Of a DNA stretch of 64,000 bases, positions 41,637-52,510 are shown piece by piece. The position numbers and the translations under genes were made by a program. Under the pieces are notes generated by a model that saw only the letters and a list, made by a program, of their open reading frames with translations, was not told the origin of the DNA and did not search any database. How positions within the stretch are numbered: the first letter of the stretch is position 1; each line of letters opens with the position of its first letter. The DNA comes from Candidatus Accumulibacter aalborgensis (GTDB taxonomy: Bacteria > Pseudomonadota > Gammaproteobacteria > Burkholderiales > Rhodocyclaceae), in the NCBI RefSeq assembly GCF_900089955.1, contig NZ_FLQX01000102.1:1-64000 (forward strand). The letters run 5' to 3'.

Positions 41637-44600
41637 CGTGTTCGGCTACCAGGCGCAGCAGTTCGTCTTCCTGATAGGGCTTGCCAAGGTACTGGTTAAC
41701 TCCCAGTTCGAAGGCGTACTGCCGGTGCTTGTCAGCCATTCGCGAGGTAATCATGATGATCGGCACGCTCCGCAGGCGCTGGTCGGCGCGTATGTTCCTG
41801 GTGAGTTCGAAGCCGTCCATGCGCGGCATCTCGATGTCGACCAGCATCACATCGGGGACCATGGCGACCAGTTGTTCGAGGGCATCCGTCCCATCCTTGG
41901 CGGTCATGATCTGGTAGCCTTCGCGGGCCAGCAATCGACTGGTGATCTTGCGCACGGTCAGCGAGTCATCGACGATCATCACCGTTGGCAGGGTGGCGGT
42001 GACACTGTCAGTCGCCGTCGCCTCACGTACGGTGGGCACTGGTGCCACCGGCGGCGTGCTGCGCGTCCGACTGGCCAGGGCAACCGGGTTGAGGATCAGC
42101 AGCACCTGGCCGTTGCCGAGTACCGTCGCGCCATCGACGCCGATGACCCTGGCGAGTTGAGGTCCGACGTTCTTGACGACGATTTCCTGATTGCCGATCA
42201 AGCCATCGACCTGCAGGGCGATTCTACCGGTTCCGCTACGCAACAGCAGTACCCAGTACTGGTGATGCTTCTCCGGCAGGGCCCGGGAGTCACCGAGGAG
42301 GTGAGGCAGGTAATGGAAGGGATATCGCCTTCCAGACCACTCGGCGACGCTGGCCTCGCGCATACGGGCCAGTCCCTTTTCCCGGGTATCGAGTACCTGC
42401 TCGATCAAGGCTGATGGAATCGCGTACTCGCGGTTGCCGGAGCGCACCAGCAGGGCCTTGGTCACTGCCAGCGTGAGCGGCAGATAGAGCCGGAAAGTGG
42501 TGCCCAGGCCGGCGCTGGAGTTGACGTCGATGCGGCCGCCAAGGCTGGCCACCTCGCTCTTGACGACATCCATCCCGATGCCGCGACCAGACAGGCGCGA
42601 CACTTCGCTGGCGGTCGAAATTCCCGGCGCAAAAATAAGTTCCACCACCTGAGCAGGGTCAGCCGCTTCATCCGCAGTCAACAGATCAGCAGCCAGACCG
42701 CGTTCCCGCAGTCGGTCCAGGTCGAGGCCGGCGCCGTCATCGGCGAAGGAGAGGATCACCTCATTACCTTCCTGCGCCAGGGTCACCGATATTTCACCAA
42801 TCTCCGGCTTGCCCTGAGCCAGGCGAACGTCGGCCGCTTCAAGTCCGTGTGCGACGGCGTTGCGCAGCATATGTTCCAGTGGTGCCAACATCTTGTCGAG
42901 AACCGTTCGGTCGAGTTCCAGTTGAGCACCGCTGATTTCAAGGTTTGCCCGCTTGCCGATTTCCTTCCCCGCCTGCCGAACGATACGGTAGAGGCGATCG
43001 ACAATGCTGCCGAATGGCACCATGCGGATAGACATCAACTCCTGTTGCAGATCACGGTTCAGACGTGACTGAGCGAGAATGGCGGCGTTGGCGTCATCCA
43101 GGTTCTTGAGCAGGCTCTGCTGGGCCGTGGCGACATCGTTGACCGATTCGGCCATCATTCGCGTCAGTTCCTGGAAGCGTGTGAAGCGGTCGAACTCAAG
43201 TGGATCGAAATCGGTATGGCGCTCGTCGGTTTGCGCGGTACTTGACTGCATCTGCAACTCGGCGTGGAGCTCGATATCGCGCAGTTGCCGACGCAGACGG
43301 ATGACGTTCTCGGTGAGGTCGAGCAAGGAGGCCTTCATGGCTCGCGTCTCGCCTTCGATCCGCGAGCGGGCAATCGACAATTCGCCGGCTTCGTTGACCA
43401 GTCGGTCAATCAGGTCGGCGCGGACGCGCAGCATGGCGCGCTGCTCGGGTGCGTCGGTATCGCTTTCCGGGGTCGCCGCCGCACCCCGATCGACGGCCAT
43501 AGCGCCATCGTCGACGCTCACTCTCGCTTCCATCGCAGGTGCTGACGTGGCGTCATCCGGGACCTCGACCAGTGGGTCAAGCGATTCGCCGCGCTGCAGT
43601 TTGTCGACAATCTGCACGATGACGTCAAAGGTATTGTCGATGTCGTCGATCGTCTCGGGCGGCACAGCACCAGTACGCTGCGCTTCCTCAATGCGCGTTT
43701 CGATGGCGTGCGTCAGTTCGCCAAGATTCATGGCACCGGCCATCCGCGCGCTACCTTTGAGCGTATGGAACAAACGGGCCAGTCGACGCGCGATTTCAGC
43801 ATCCGACGGATTGCTGCGCCAAGCACGCAAACACGTGGCGATGCCCTGATTGAGCTCGAGTGCTTCCTCCACAAACAACGGCAGCAGTTGCTCGTCAAGT
43901 TCGTCCTGCAGTTGCGGCACCTCGACGGCCATGCCGCTGGCACTCGCTGTCGGTACCGGTTCGGGGACTGCCGGGGCTGGTTTTGCCGGTTGCGCTGGCG
44001 CTGGCGCGCTGTCCGCCGCAGCCGGCGTTGCCTGTTGCTCGGTAGACGGCTCGAGATAAAGTGCGTCGAGAACCTCGACGAGGGCGGGAGTGGCTTCGGG
44101 CTGCTGCTCACCGGCGACGTCGGCGAGCATCGAGGCCAGTTCGGCGATCGCCTCCCGGATGGTGGCGAGCGCATCCTGACTGTCGGCATGCACGGCGTGG
44201 TTGTGGCGCAAGAGCGCCGCTTCGAGCGCGTGGCTCAGTTGGTTGACCGCCACGATGCCCACCGTTGCCCCGATGCCGGCCAGCGTATGGGCGGCACGAT
44301 ACAGTTCGCGGCTTGCCGGGGCGACGGCGTTGGCTTCGAGCAGTGAGAACTCGCGTTGCAGGGTGGCCAGGTGAGCACCGGCCTCGGCGTTGAAGATCTC
44401 GGCCAGATCGGCAGCAAGGGAAAGCCGAGAGCGCGTCTTGCGATCATCTTCGGTCGCCTGTAGTTCGCCATCGGCCAGCATGCTGGCCGCCGCCGGTAGC
44501 GGCGCACCGGTCGCCTCTGCGGCACTGCCGACCGGTTGCACCAACACGTCGCTGATCTGCTGAGGCTCGGCGGCTTCGCTGCCCAGGCGCAGCAACTCGG

Positions 44601-46992
44601 CGGCAGCGAGCATGCCGGTGGCGTCAGGGGGATTGCCGTGGCCGGTTTTCAGATACTCGACCCAGGCGACAAAAACGGTCCGCGTCTGCCCGATCAGGTC
44701 GAGGAGGGCAGGAGTCACTTCCTGTTCCTGCCGTAGACAGAGGTTCAGGACCTGCTCTATCGCCCATGCTGCCTCGCCGAGATCCTTCAGCCCAACCATG
44801 CGGCCGCTGCCCTTGAGCGTGTGCACCGAACGACGGATCGCGGTCAGCAGTTCCGTATCGTGCAGCCGCTCTTTCAGGAGCTGGAAGTTCTGCCCAATGC
44901 TGGCCAGGACCTCGTCCGCTTCCTCAAGGAAGATTTCGAGCAATTCGGCATCGACTTCCTCATTGGTCGCTTGCGAGAGCTGGATCGTCTCTGCCGACGG
45001 TGGCGGTGCTTCTGCCGTCTGTGGCTTGAGCGTGGCCATCGCTTCGTCGATCTGCCGCGCGGCATCGCCACCAGCAGCCAGCGCCGAGAGAACCTCCTTG
45101 GTCTGCTGCCCGAGTTTCTTGTCGGCAACCAGATCGGCATCTTTTTGCAGGGCCGCGAGGTTTTGTTGAACTTCTTGGCGCAGACCGGCGTCGGTGGGCT
45201 GTTCCTTGAGTGCTACCAACAGCGCGTGCGCGTCGCGTTTCTGCTGCTCCACCTGTTGCTCGACCGTGGCCGTTGCTTGCTCATCGACCGATCTTGGCGC
45301 TGTGCCAGACTGCATATTGCTGACGAAGCTCTCGAAGTCGGCAGCTCCGTGTTGCAGCGCGTCAACGAAGAAGCCGACCAGCGACAGCCGCTCGGCGACA
45401 CGCTCGAAGTCGCCCTCGTGGGGGGCATACCCCGGCTTTGAGAAGCCTCGGATGTCTGTCGTGCACTGGCGCAGAACAGCCACCGCGCCGTCATGACGCA
45501 TCATGGTCAGTGCACCGATGACCTGTCGCAGGGGGGTCTCGAGAGCGTCGAGATCGGCAGACTTCTCGGCATCACGGAAGAAGCCATCAAGCACCTGCTC
45601 GATTTGGGCAAGGTTGTTTTGAATTTCTCTGGCGACCTGAGCAACCAGCAGCTTTTCCTGTGCCTGGCGCGACATGGCGTCGAGCGCTGGTAACTCCGAT
45701 CCGGATTGCGGCAGGGATCCGGAAACACAAAGACGAAGCCGGTCAACCATGACGTCAACCTGGTGCGCGAAACTGCGGTCCAGGTACTGAATGTTCTCCT
45801 GCGCGCTTTGGGTGAGCAGGATCGCTGTCGCGGTTTCCATGGCCAGAGCTTCGCTGTGGCGAGAGGGTGTCTGCGTCAGCAGGCTGGCGACATCGGTAAT
45901 CGCGTGCACCAACCGTCGATAGTCCGCATGACCCAGTTCGTCGACCAGCGTCGACAGGGTCGTGGCGTTTGCCCGGAAGGTCTGGAGAGCCTGGGTCGTT
46001 CCGGCGCAGAACTTGCTCCAGCTCTCTTCGGTGGCCACAATCACGTCACGCAAGCGGCGCTGCAAGGCAGCCACGGCGACCGGCATCGCCGCCGACGCGC
46101 TGGGCATCAAAGCCGCCAACTGGTAGGCGTCCTTGACCTCGAGTACCGCGCGATCATCGCTGTCGGCGCTGCCGACCAGATAGAGCGCATCGCGCATCAG
46201 GCGCTCGGCGACGTTGCTCGAGCCTTCGAGAAGTCGGCGAATTTGCAGGTCGATGCGCGTGCACAGTTGCCTGGCATCGGCGTCAGCCGGTAGCGCGCCT
46301 TCGGCCAGGGCGGTCAGGAAAGCCGTCGCGACCCACCAGAACGATCGCGCCGAGGGCATTTCCTGGATCGCCTCGATGCGCTTCACGGCCTCGCGCATTT
46401 CCGGTAGCCCGGCTCGTTCCTTTGGCGCCCGCAACCACGACAGGAGGCCACGCTGAAAGTGTGCCCTCTGCTGATGCAGTGCGCGCTGACTCGCATTGCG
46501 ACCGAGCAACGCCAGCGGACCCGCACGGTGCGGCGGCCGCACGAGGAGGTCAGGAAAGAAAAGATCCGTCGGAAAGACTCGCCCTTGCCCGCGTGCCTGC
46601 TGGACCTCTCGATAGAGCGGCATGAGCCGCAGTGGCTGGTTTGGCTGGCCGGCGAGCAGATCGTCGAGGTAATGGCGCAGCGCCGCCATCGAGCGTTGCG
46701 CAAGGTCCACGGAAGCCTCGGAGGCGGGCCGCTCGTGTTTTTCGATGGCCTCCAACAGGGACTCCAGCGCTTCACTGAACTGCGTGACACCGTCCAGTCC
46801 GACGATCGTCAGAGCACCTTGTACCTGGTGCAGATGGGTCCGACAGAAGCGGACTTGCGTCAGATCGCCGGAGGCCTCGGCAGCACTCGCCGTGAACTTT
46901 TGCAGTGCCTTGTCGCCACGCTCCAGCGCAAGGTCGATCTCGCTCTTGACCCAGGTCAGCGGGCCGATATCGAAGCCCGTCGGGGTATTCAT
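41614..46992 (-). CDS. pilL: PilL/ChpA hybrid chemosensory histidine kinase
   Basis: About 1,792 residues. The N-terminal 700 residues are helical with no clear phosphoacceptor. Hpt sites are HTLKGSGRMVG (about residue 723), HTLAGIG (about 901) and HTLKGSARMAG (about 1076), separated by Ala/Pro/Gln-rich linkers. The CheA core has a dimer domain, an ATPase domain (HMLRNAVAHGLE; GRGIGMDVV), a CheW-like domain and a C-terminal receiver (MIVDDSLTVRKI; Asp in VMLVDIEMPRMDG). It phosphorylates PilG/PilH to steer twitching motility. ATG 46992 is preferred over GTG 47010. Confidence 0.95.
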   Translation of the reverse strand: MNTPTGFDIGPLTWVKSEIDLALERGDKALQKFTASAAEASGDLTQVRFCRTHLHQVQGALTIVGLDGVTQFSEALESLLEAIEKHERPASEASVDLAQRSMAALRHYLDDLLAGQPNQPLRLMPLYREVQQARGQGRVFPTDLFFPDLLVRPPHRAGPLALLGRNASQRALHQQRAHFQRGLLSWLRAPKERAGLPEMREAVKRIEAIQEMPSARSFWWVATAFLTALAEGALPADADARQLCTRIDLQIRRLLEGSSNVAERLMRDALYLVGSADSDDRAVLEVKDAYQLAALMPSASAAMPVAVAALQRRLRDVIVATEESWSKFCAGTTQALQTFRANATTLSTLVDELGHADYRRLVHAITDVASLLTQTPSRHSEALAMETATAILLTQSAQENIQYLDRSFAHQVDVMVDRLRLCVSGSLPQSGSELPALDAMSRQAQEKLLVAQVAREIQNNLAQIEQVLDGFFRDAEKSADLDALETPLRQVIGALTMMRHDGAVAVLRQCTTDIRGFSKPGYAPHEGDFERVAERLSLVGFFVDALQHGAADFESFVSNMQSGTAPRSVDEQATATVEQQVEQQKRDAHALLVALKEQPTDAGLRQEVQQNLAALQKDADLVADKKLGQQTKEVLSALAAGGDAARQIDEAMATLKPQTAEAPPPSAETIQLSQATNEEVDAELLEIFLEEADEVLASIGQNFQLLKERLHDTELLTAIRRSVHTLKGSGRMVGLKDLGEAAWAIEQVLNLCLRQEQEVTPALLDLIGQTRTVFVAWVEYLKTGHGNPPDATGMLAAAELLRLGSEAAEPQQISDVLVQPVGSAAEATGAPLPAAASMLADGELQATEDDRKTRSRLSLAADLAEIFNAEAGAHLATLQREFSLLEANAVAPASRELYRAAHTLAGIGATVGIVAVNQLSHALEAALLRHNHAVHADSQDALATIREAIAELASMLADVAGEQQPEATPALVEVLDALYLEPSTEQQATPAAADSAPAPAQPAKPAPAVPEPVPTASASGMAVEVPQLQDELDEQLLPLFVEEALELNQGIATCLRAWRSNPSDAEIARRLARLFHTLKGSARMAGAMNLGELTHAIETRIEEAQRTGAVPPETIDDIDNTFDVIVQIVDKLQRGESLDPLVEVPDDATSAPAMEARVSVDDGAMAVDRGAAATPESDTDAPEQRAMLRVRADLIDRLVNEAGELSIARSRIEGETRAMKASLLDLTENVIRLRRQLRDIELHAELQMQSSTAQTDERHTDFDPLEFDRFTRFQELTRMMAESVNDVATAQQSLLKNLDDANAAILAQSRLNRDLQQELMSIRMVPFGSIVDRLYRIVRQAGKEIGKRANLEISGAQLELDRTVLDKMLAPLEHMLRNAVAHGLEAADVRLAQGKPEIGEISVTLAQEGNEVILSFADDGAGLDLDRLRERGLAADLLTADEAADPAQVVELIFAPGISTASEVSRLSGRGIGMDVVKSEVASLGGRIDVNSSAGLGTTFRLYLPLTLAVTKALLVRSGNREYAIPSALIEQVLDTREKGLARMREASVAEWSGRRYPFHYLPHLLGDSRALPEKHHQYWVLLLRSGTGRIALQVDGLIGNQEIVVKNVGPQLARVIGVDGATVLGNGQVLLILNPVALASRTRSTPPVAPVPTVREATATDSVTATLPTVMIVDDSLTVRKITSRLLAREGYQIMTAKDGTDALEQLVAMVPDVMLVDIEMPRMDGFELTRNIRADQRLRSVPIIMITSRMADKHRQYAFELGVNQYLGKPYQEDELLRLVAEHVKEQRGA

Positions 46993-47032
46993 GGGGGACA
47001 GGTTCTCCACTTCAGTCTTCTGGCGTCGAAGC

Positions 47033-49198
47033 TCAGGACACCTTGAAGCCGGCGACGGACCCCTTCAGTTCCGTCGCCAGACCCGCCAGTTCGCCAATCG
47101 CCGTCGCCGTCTGTTGCGTGCCGGCCGTCGTCTGCCCAGTGACGAGTAGTATTTCCTGCATGTTGCGGGCCACTTTGGTTGCCGAGTCGGCCTGCTGGCG
47201 CGTGGCGCTGGCGATGTTTTCAATCAGCACGGTGAGCGAGTTCGACACCGCACCGATCTCTGCCAGCGCCTGACCGGCGGCGTCGGACAACCTCGCTCCT
47301 TCGACCACGCCGCGGGTCGACTCTTCCATCGCCGAAACGGTGTCCTGGGTATCGGTCTGGATGGTCCTGACGATCGCCCCAATCTGCTTGGTCGCTTCGC
47401 CAGAACGTTCAGCGAGTCGCTGCACCTCCTCGGCAACAACGGTGAAGCCGCGTCCCGCTTCGCCGGCCGAAGCAGCCTGAATGGCGGCGTTGAGTGCCAG
47501 CACGTTGGTCTGCTCGGTGATGTCCGAAATCAGCTCGACGATTTCACCGATTTCCTGTGAGGATTCGCCAAGGCGCTTGATCCGCTTCGAGGTCTCCTGA
47601 ATCTGCTCGCGGATCTTGTTCATTCCCTTGATCGAGTCCTCTACCGCCTGCGTGCCCTTGTCGGCAGACGCCAGCGCCTGTCGCGCCACGGTTGAGGACT
47701 GCTTCGCGTCAGTCGATACATTGGTCATCGACGTCGCCATGGCCAGCACGGACTGACCTGTCGCCTTGATCTCGACCGCCTGACGTTCGGCGGCGGCAAG
47801 CAACTCGGTGGAAGTCTGCTGGGCCATGCCGGTCGCGACCGTCACCCGGCCGGCAGCGTCGTTGATTCGGCCCACGAGCACGCGGAGTTCTTCGATCGTG
47901 TAGTTGATCGAGTCGGCAATCGCGCCGGTGATATCCTCGGAAACCGTGGCGGTGACCGTCAGGTCGCCGTCGGCAAGGTCGCCAAGTTCGTTCATCAAGC
48001 GCAGGATGGCGCCCTGGTTCTGGCGGTTCAGCGCCTCGGTCGCCTGTCGGCTTTGCTCGGCCGCCTGGGCCTGACGCTGGGATTCGGCAAGGTAGGTCCG
48101 GGCAAGCAGAAACAGCAGCGCGATGGCGAGCGCAATCAGGACGAACAAGGCAATGCCATAGGCGGTGCGTTTCAGGGTGCTGCTGTGATAAGCCTGCGCC
48201 AATTGGTCGGTGACTTCAAGCAACTCTTCGCTGTCACGGAAGATCTGCGAACCTGCCTGTTTGGCAATGACCAGCCGCTGCATGTTGCCAAGGATGCCGC
48301 CGACGGCTGTTCGATACTCGCCGAACCTGGCCTCCAGCTCGTTGAGCTTCTGCTTTGTATCGCCGTCCGTCGCCGCGGCAATGCGCAGCACTTCGCTCCC
48401 CTTGGCCAGCGCCTTCAGCGTGTCACGAAAGGTGTTGGTGTCCTTGCCCAGGAGAAAGGCGATCTCAGGGTCGATGGCATTACCGACAAGGAGCGCGCTG
48501 GCGTTCTTTGCGATCCTCTGGGTGAGCATCACCAACTGGTTGGCGGCAGCAATCTCGCGCACTCCAGCACTGCTCTGCAGCTTGAGTGCAGCGACTTGCT
48601 CCGACAGTTCCAGCAACTGCGGATTCTTGTCGTTGATGGACGCCACGTCCTTGCCCAGCGAGACCAGGTTCTTTTCCATCTCCAGCAGGCGCGAGGAGCT
48701 TTTCTCGGTCTTGTCCCAGATTTGTGTCAGCACCTGCAACTGTGGCTGAACGCTGGCTGGCGAAGGAGGAAGCTGTATGCCCGCCAGTTCGCCACCATTG
48801 GTCAGTCCCTCAAGGTTGGCGGCGAAGCTGTCACGGGAGTCCCTGAGCTGCTTGAAAGCGGCCGGGTCACCGAGCAGGGCCAGGCTGGAGGCTTTTGCCA
48901 ATCGTTGCGACAGCATCCGCATTTCACCTGCGGCGGCAATGTAGGCGGTGCCGTAGGTCGACTGACGGCTGTCACGATAGACGACGGTGGCGATCAGCAG
49001 CATCACCAGGACCAGCGCGCCGCCAAGCATCTGCAACTGTTTGCCTACCGGGTAGCGATCAAGCAGAGCGGCTGCAAACGGAATCCTCCCTCGTCTCGCG
49101 GGCGCATCTGAATCGACGACCGGCCGGGCCAGCAGCGTTTCGCCAGCCGTGTCAGTGGTCCGGGACAAGAAAGCAGGCAGCTTGGGCTTGAAACTCAT
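47033..49198 (-). CDS. pilJ: type IV pilus methyl-accepting chemotaxis protein PilJ
   Basis: 721 residues. A short cytosolic start leads to a membrane helix (about 49-69), a helical periplasmic sensor region with PilJ-type repeats ([20 protein letters not shown]), a second helix (about 345-365), a HAMP-like region ([19 protein letters not shown]) and the signalling hairpin with [29 protein letters not shown] precedes ATG 49198. It is the receptor that feeds PilL through PilI. Confidence 0.95.
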   Translation of the reverse strand: MSFKPKLPAFLSRTTDTAGETLLARPVVDSDAPARRGRIPFAAALLDRYPVGKQLQMLGGALVLVMLLIATVVYRDSRQSTYGTAYIAAAGEMRMLSQRLAKASSLALLGDPAAFKQLRDSRDSFAANLEGLTNGGELAGIQLPPSPASVQPQLQVLTQIWDKTEKSSSRLLEMEKNLVSLGKDVASINDKNPQLLELSEQVAALKLQSSAGVREIAAANQLVMLTQRIAKNASALLVGNAIDPEIAFLLGKDTNTFRDTLKALAKGSEVLRIAAATDGDTKQKLNELEARFGEYRTAVGGILGNMQRLVIAKQAGSQIFRDSEELLEVTDQLAQAYHSSTLKRTAYGIALFVLIALAIALLFLLARTYLAESQRQAQAAEQSRQATEALNRQNQGAILRLMNELGDLADGDLTVTATVSEDITGAIADSINYTIEELRVLVGRINDAAGRVTVATGMAQQTSTELLAAAERQAVEIKATGQSVLAMATSMTNVSTDAKQSSTVARQALASADKGTQAVEDSIKGMNKIREQIQETSKRIKRLGESSQEIGEIVELISDITEQTNVLALNAAIQAASAGEAGRGFTVVAEEVQRLAERSGEATKQIGAIVRTIQTDTQDTVSAMEESTRGVVEGARLSDAAGQALAEIGAVSNSLTVLIENIASATRQQADSATKVARNMQEILLVTGQTTAGTQQTATAIGELAGLATELKGSVAGFKVS

Positions 49199-49271
49199 TT
49201 CACCTCTCCAATTACATTGTCTCGATGGCGCGACTTAGCTGTCGTCGAGCATGTCCCGATGCAAAAACGGC

Positions 49272-49781
49272 TCAAACGCCAATGTCCATGAATCCCTGGT
49301 CAGCCAGTAATCCTCGCACCTGGAGTTTCCTCCAGCGCCGTCCCTCGTTGTCGCCATAGACTTGCTGCGCCCAGTCCGGCGCTTGCGGATCAGGCGCTTC
49401 GGGAGTCAAGGCTTCGACATTGCGCAGACCGATCATGCGCGTGACCAGCAGCGCTGCGTTGGTGCCATGACGGGTGCCGATCAGCAGAAGTCGCGAGCTG
49501 CCATTCTGGGGTGTTGCTTCCTTGCCCAGAAAGGCGGACAAGTCGACCACCGAGTACAGGTTGCCGCGAATGTTGGCGATACCCGCGAACCAGGGTTTGG
49601 TCAAAGGGACGTTGGTCAGCGGTGTGAGCGGAACGATTTCGCCCGAATCGGCCAGGTCGAGAAGCCAGTAGTCTGAACCGGCCTGAATGCCGAGTAATCC
49701 TGCAGCACTCTGAGCGCTGGTGCCGGCCAGCCTTGCCGCGAGGTAGGACTGGAATTCGTGCAGGCGGACTTTCTTGGACAT
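49272..49781 (-). CDS. pilI: CheW-like adaptor PilI
   Basis: 169 residues, single CheW domain. GIQAGSDYWLLDLADSGEIVPLTPLTNVPLTKPWFAGIANIRG-type sequence and VVDLSAFLG are the family features. It couples the receptor PilJ to the kinase PilL. It lies 11 bases after pilH and 73 bases before pilJ. Confidence 0.92.
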   Translation of the reverse strand: MSKKVRLHEFQSYLAARLAGTSAQSAAGLLGIQAGSDYWLLDLADSGEIVPLTPLTNVPLTKPWFAGIANIRGNLYSVVDLSAFLGKEATPQNGSSRLLLIGTRHGTNAALLVTRMIGLRNVEALTPEAPDPQAPDWAQQVYGDNEGRRWRKLQVRGLLADQGFMDIGV

Positions 49782-49792
49782 TCCCGTCCCGT

Positions 49793-50155
49793 TCAGAGCA
49801 CAGCGATCTTGGCCAGCAACTCCTGACCATTGACGGGCTTTACCAGGTAGTCCTGTGCGCCCTGTCGCAAACCCCAGATCTTGTCGGTTTCCTGATCCTT
49901 GGTGGTAAACACGATGATCGGAATATTCCTGGTTGCTTCATTACGGGTCAGGGTTCGAGTGGCCTGGTAGCCGTTGAGACCTGGCATGACAATGTCCATC
50001 AAGATCAAGTCGGGCAATTCGCTTTTTGCCTTGGCGATGCCCTCTTCACCGCTTTCGGCGGTAATGACCTCGTAGCCATTGCCGGTCAGCAATGTTTTCA
50101 TCACGTGACGTTCGGTCGGCGAATCGTCAACAACGAGGATCTTCTTGATGGCCAT
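49793..50155 (-). CDS. pilH: response regulator PilH
   Basis: 120-residue stand-alone receiver. Acidic pair in VVDDSPTERH, phosphoacceptor Asp in LILMDIVMPGLNGYQ, the switch Thr in VFTTKDQE and Lys in YLVKPVNGQ. PilH in Pseudomonas dampens PilG signalling or acts on PilT-side retraction. Second in the operon. Confidence 0.93.
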   Translation of the reverse strand: MAIKKILVVDDSPTERHVMKTLLTGNGYEVITAESGEEGIAKAKSELPDLILMDIVMPGLNGYQATRTLTRNEATRNIPIIVFTTKDQETDKIWGLRQGAQDYLVKPVNGQELLAKIAVL

Positions 50156-50199
50156 GATCTCTAGCTCCCTCGGCTGTCGGTCAATGAATCCGGGTTTCT

Positions 50200-50595
50200 T
50201 CAGGCGGACGGGAGCGAAAAAGCCGCCACCGTCTGCAACAGACTATCCTTCGTGAAGGGCTTTGTCAGGTATCGGTCGGAGCCCACCATGCGCCCACGTG
50301 CGCGGTCAAACAAGCCATCCTTCGACGATAGCATGATCACCGGCGTGGCGCGGAAACGGTGGTTCTTCTTGATCAAGGCACAAGTCTGGTAGCCGTCAAG
50401 TCGCGGCATCAAGATGTCGCAGAAAATCACGGCGGGCTGGTGATCGGCAATTTTCGCCAAGGCATCGAAACCATCTTCGGCAAGGACCACCTGGCAACCG
50501 GCTTGCACCAGGAAAATCTCGGCGCTACGCCGTATGGTGTTGCTGTCATCAATGACCATGACCTTGACGCCGCGCAGGTCTGCAGCTTCAGCCAC
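50200..50595 (-). CDS. pilG: response regulator PilG
   Basis: 131-residue receiver protein. Acidic pair in MVIDDSNTIRR, phosphoacceptor Asp in VIFCDILMPRLDGYQ, Ser in MLSSKDG and Lys in YLTKPFTKD. It promotes pilus extension and polarity in relatives. The start is GTG 50595 with GGAGGAGAG just ahead. First gene of pilGHIJL; a TATAGT box on the minus strand lies at 50669-50664. Confidence 0.93.
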   Translation of the reverse strand: MAEAADLRGVKVMVIDDSNTIRRSAEIFLVQAGCQVVLAEDGFDALAKIADHQPAVIFCDILMPRLDGYQTCALIKKNHRFRATPVIMLSSKDGLFDRARGRMVGSDRYLTKPFTKDSLLQTVAAFSLPSA

Positions 50596-50680
50596 TTCTC
50601 TCCTCCAAGGTGGTTCTACGTTCTATAAGCCCCGTGAATGCAACCCGATCTCCTTTTCACACTACTATACCGCATTGTTT

Positions 50681-50869
50681 TCATATTTCGACACTTTCAA
50701 AGTCTTCCTTGCGCGCGCCGCATTCCGGGCAAGTCCAGTTGATGGGCACATCCGACCAGCGCGTCCCGGGGGCGATGCCTTCGTCAGGCAGACCTGCGGC
50801 CTCATCGTAAATGAAGCCGCAGGTCAGGCACATCCATGTGCGATAGGGTTGATTGCTAGCTGTATTCAT
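50681..50869 (-). CDS. rubredoxin
   Basis: 62-residue iron protein with two Cys pairs, CLTCG and CPECG, that hold one Fe. YDEAAGLPDEGIAPGTRW is the typical loop. It passes electrons, often in oxidative-stress defence or alkane oxidation. The frame is open upstream to 51013, but ATG 50869 matches family length. It is divergent from thiD and upstream of pilG, a common betaproteobacterial arrangement. Confidence 0.95.
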   Translation of the reverse strand: MNTASNQPYRTWMCLTCGFIYDEAAGLPDEGIAPGTRWSDVPINWTCPECGARKEDFESVEI

Positions 50870-50991
50870 GGCTTCAGTCGGTTTTCGGTTAGAATCGGGA
50901 AGAAAAAGGCAGGATTCTAGCCAAAGCTTTCTCTCGCTACCAAGACTTTCTTTCGCCGGCACAACCCTTCTCCGACTCAAGACCTGCCCTG

Positions 50992-51849
50992 ATGAACCCC
51001 CACGTCGTGCCACTGCCGCCTATCGTTCTCACCTTCGCCGCCAGCGACCCCTCTGGTGGCGCTGGGCTGCAGGCGGATTTGATGACCCTCTCGTCGATGG
51101 GTTGCCATCCGCTGTCGGTGACCACGGCACTGACCGTGCAGGATACCGTCGGTGTGGCGGGCATCATGGCAGTTGATGCGGATTGGGTCGAAGATCAGGC
51201 GCGGACCTTGCTTGAAGACATGCCGGTCGCAGCTTTCAAGATTGGCCTCTTGGGCAGTGTCGACAATATCGGGATAATCGCCGAGATCCTCGCCGATTAT
51301 CCCGGCGTTCCGGTGGTCCTCGACCCTGTGCTCGCGTCCGGGCGCGGCGATGAACTGGCCGACGAAGAGATGATTGCCGCCCTGCGCGAGTTGCTGTTGC
51401 CGCGGACCACGATTCTGACGCCGAATACGCTCGAAGCTCAGCGACTGTCTGCGGCTGACGACGACGATGACGCCGACGATGAGGCAGGAGATCCGACCCT
51501 CGACGACTGTGCGCAGCGTTTGCTCGTCCTGGGCTGTGAGTATGTGTTGTTGACCGGTACGCATGCCAATACCGCGCGGGTGGTCAACAGCCTCTATCGG
51601 CAAAAGAGTGGACTGGTACGCAGGGATGCGTGGGATCGCCTGCCCGGTACCTACCACGGTTCGGGTTGTACGCTGGCCTCGGCCATCGCTGCTGGTCTGG
51701 CGAGAGGATTGTCGGTGGACGAGGCAGCATGGGAAGCTCAGGACTATACATGGAGGTCGCTGGTCGCCGGCTTCCGACCGGGAATGGGTCAGTGCATTCC
51801 CGATCGTTTCCATCAGTTCCGGCCTCGCAGCGGTGCGCTCAATGATTGA
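50992..51849 (+). CDS. thiD: hydroxymethylpyrimidine/phosphomethylpyrimidine kinase
   Basis: 285 residues. Thiamine synthesis: phosphorylates HMP twice. The ribokinase-type N-terminus is [19 protein letters not shown], and the anion-hole/catalytic motif is [21 protein letters not shown]. An acidic stretch ([15 protein letters not shown], about residues 158-172) sits between two secondary elements; the family often has a shorter acidic loop here. It overlaps thiE by eight bases. Confidence 0.94.
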   Translation: MNPHVVPLPPIVLTFAASDPSGGAGLQADLMTLSSMGCHPLSVTTALTVQDTVGVAGIMAVDADWVEDQARTLLEDMPVAAFKIGLLGSVDNIGIIAEILADYPGVPVVLDPVLASGRGDELADEEMIAALRELLLPRTTILTPNTLEAQRLSAADDDDDADDEAGDPTLDDCAQRLLVLGCEYVLLTGTHANTARVVNSLYRQKSGLVRRDAWDRLPGTYHGSGCTLASAIAAGLARGLSVDEAAWEAQDYTWRSLVAGFRPGMGQCIPDRFHQFRPRSGALND

Positions 51850-52510
51850 ACCCGCGCGCAGCAAACTGCGCGGCCTTTATGCGATCACCCCGCAGGGCCT
51901 GGCGCCGGCCAATCTGCTGGCCCGGGTCGAGGCTGTCCTGGGTGGCGGGGTGGCATTCGTCCAGTATCGGGACAAGGGTACCGGCGGGGCGCGACGAGCC
52001 GAATTGGCCGGCGCCCTGCGCCGCCTCTGCCGGCAGTATGGTGCCCGCCTGCTGATCAATGACGATCTGGCGCTGGCGCTCGCCGTCGACGCCGACGGTG
52101 TGCATCTGGGGGGCACGGACGGTGATCTCGTGGCCGCGCGACAGGCGCTTGGTAGCGGCCGTTTGCTCGGCGCTTCGTGCTATGCGGATTTCGATCGCGC
52201 ACGCACGGCGGTGTCAGCGGGGGCAGATTATGTTGCCTTCGGGGCGGTACATCCATCGCCGACCAAGCCGCTGGCGGTGTCTGCGCCGCTGTCGCTGTTC
52301 ACGCGCTGCCGCGCCGAACTGGCCGTGCCGGCGTGTGCCATCGGCGGCATCACCGCAGAGAATGCTTCGCCCCTGCTGGCCGCCGGTGCGGACCTGCTGG
52401 CCGTGATCAGCGACCTGTTCGGGGCAGCGGATAGCGCCGCGCGCGCCTCGGCCTATCAACCACTGTTCAAGGAACATCCTCGTGATCTCCCGCAATCAGC
52501 AACTTTTTGA
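51842..52510 (+). CDS. thiE: thiamine-phosphate synthase
   Basis: 222-residue TIM barrel that condenses HMP-PP with the thiazole phosphate. [37 protein letters not shown], and the phosphate-binding [14 protein letters not shown] are all present. ATG 51842 lies in the overlap with thiD, and the C-terminus overlaps hemL by 29 bases. The open frame begins further upstream, but homology starts here. Confidence 0.94.
   Translation: MIEPARSKLRGLYAITPQGLAPANLLARVEAVLGGGVAFVQYRDKGTGGARRAELAGALRRLCRQYGARLLINDDLALALAVDADGVHLGGTDGDLVAARQALGSGRLLGASCYADFDRARTAVSAGADYVAFGAVHPSPTKPLAVSAPLSLFTRCRAELAVPACAIGGITAENASPLLAAGADLLAVISDLFGAADSAARASAYQPLFKEHPRDLPQSATF

Noticed and set aside
48053-49111. 352-codon plus-strand open frame opposite pilJ
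   Set aside because: No domain or ribosome site is seen, and it is fully inside the strongly supported pilJ gene.
51420-51500. Acidic run of ThiD as a possible inserted domain
   Set aside because: It is only about 15 residues long and other members of the family carry shorter acidic loops at the same place, so it is probably a loop variation.
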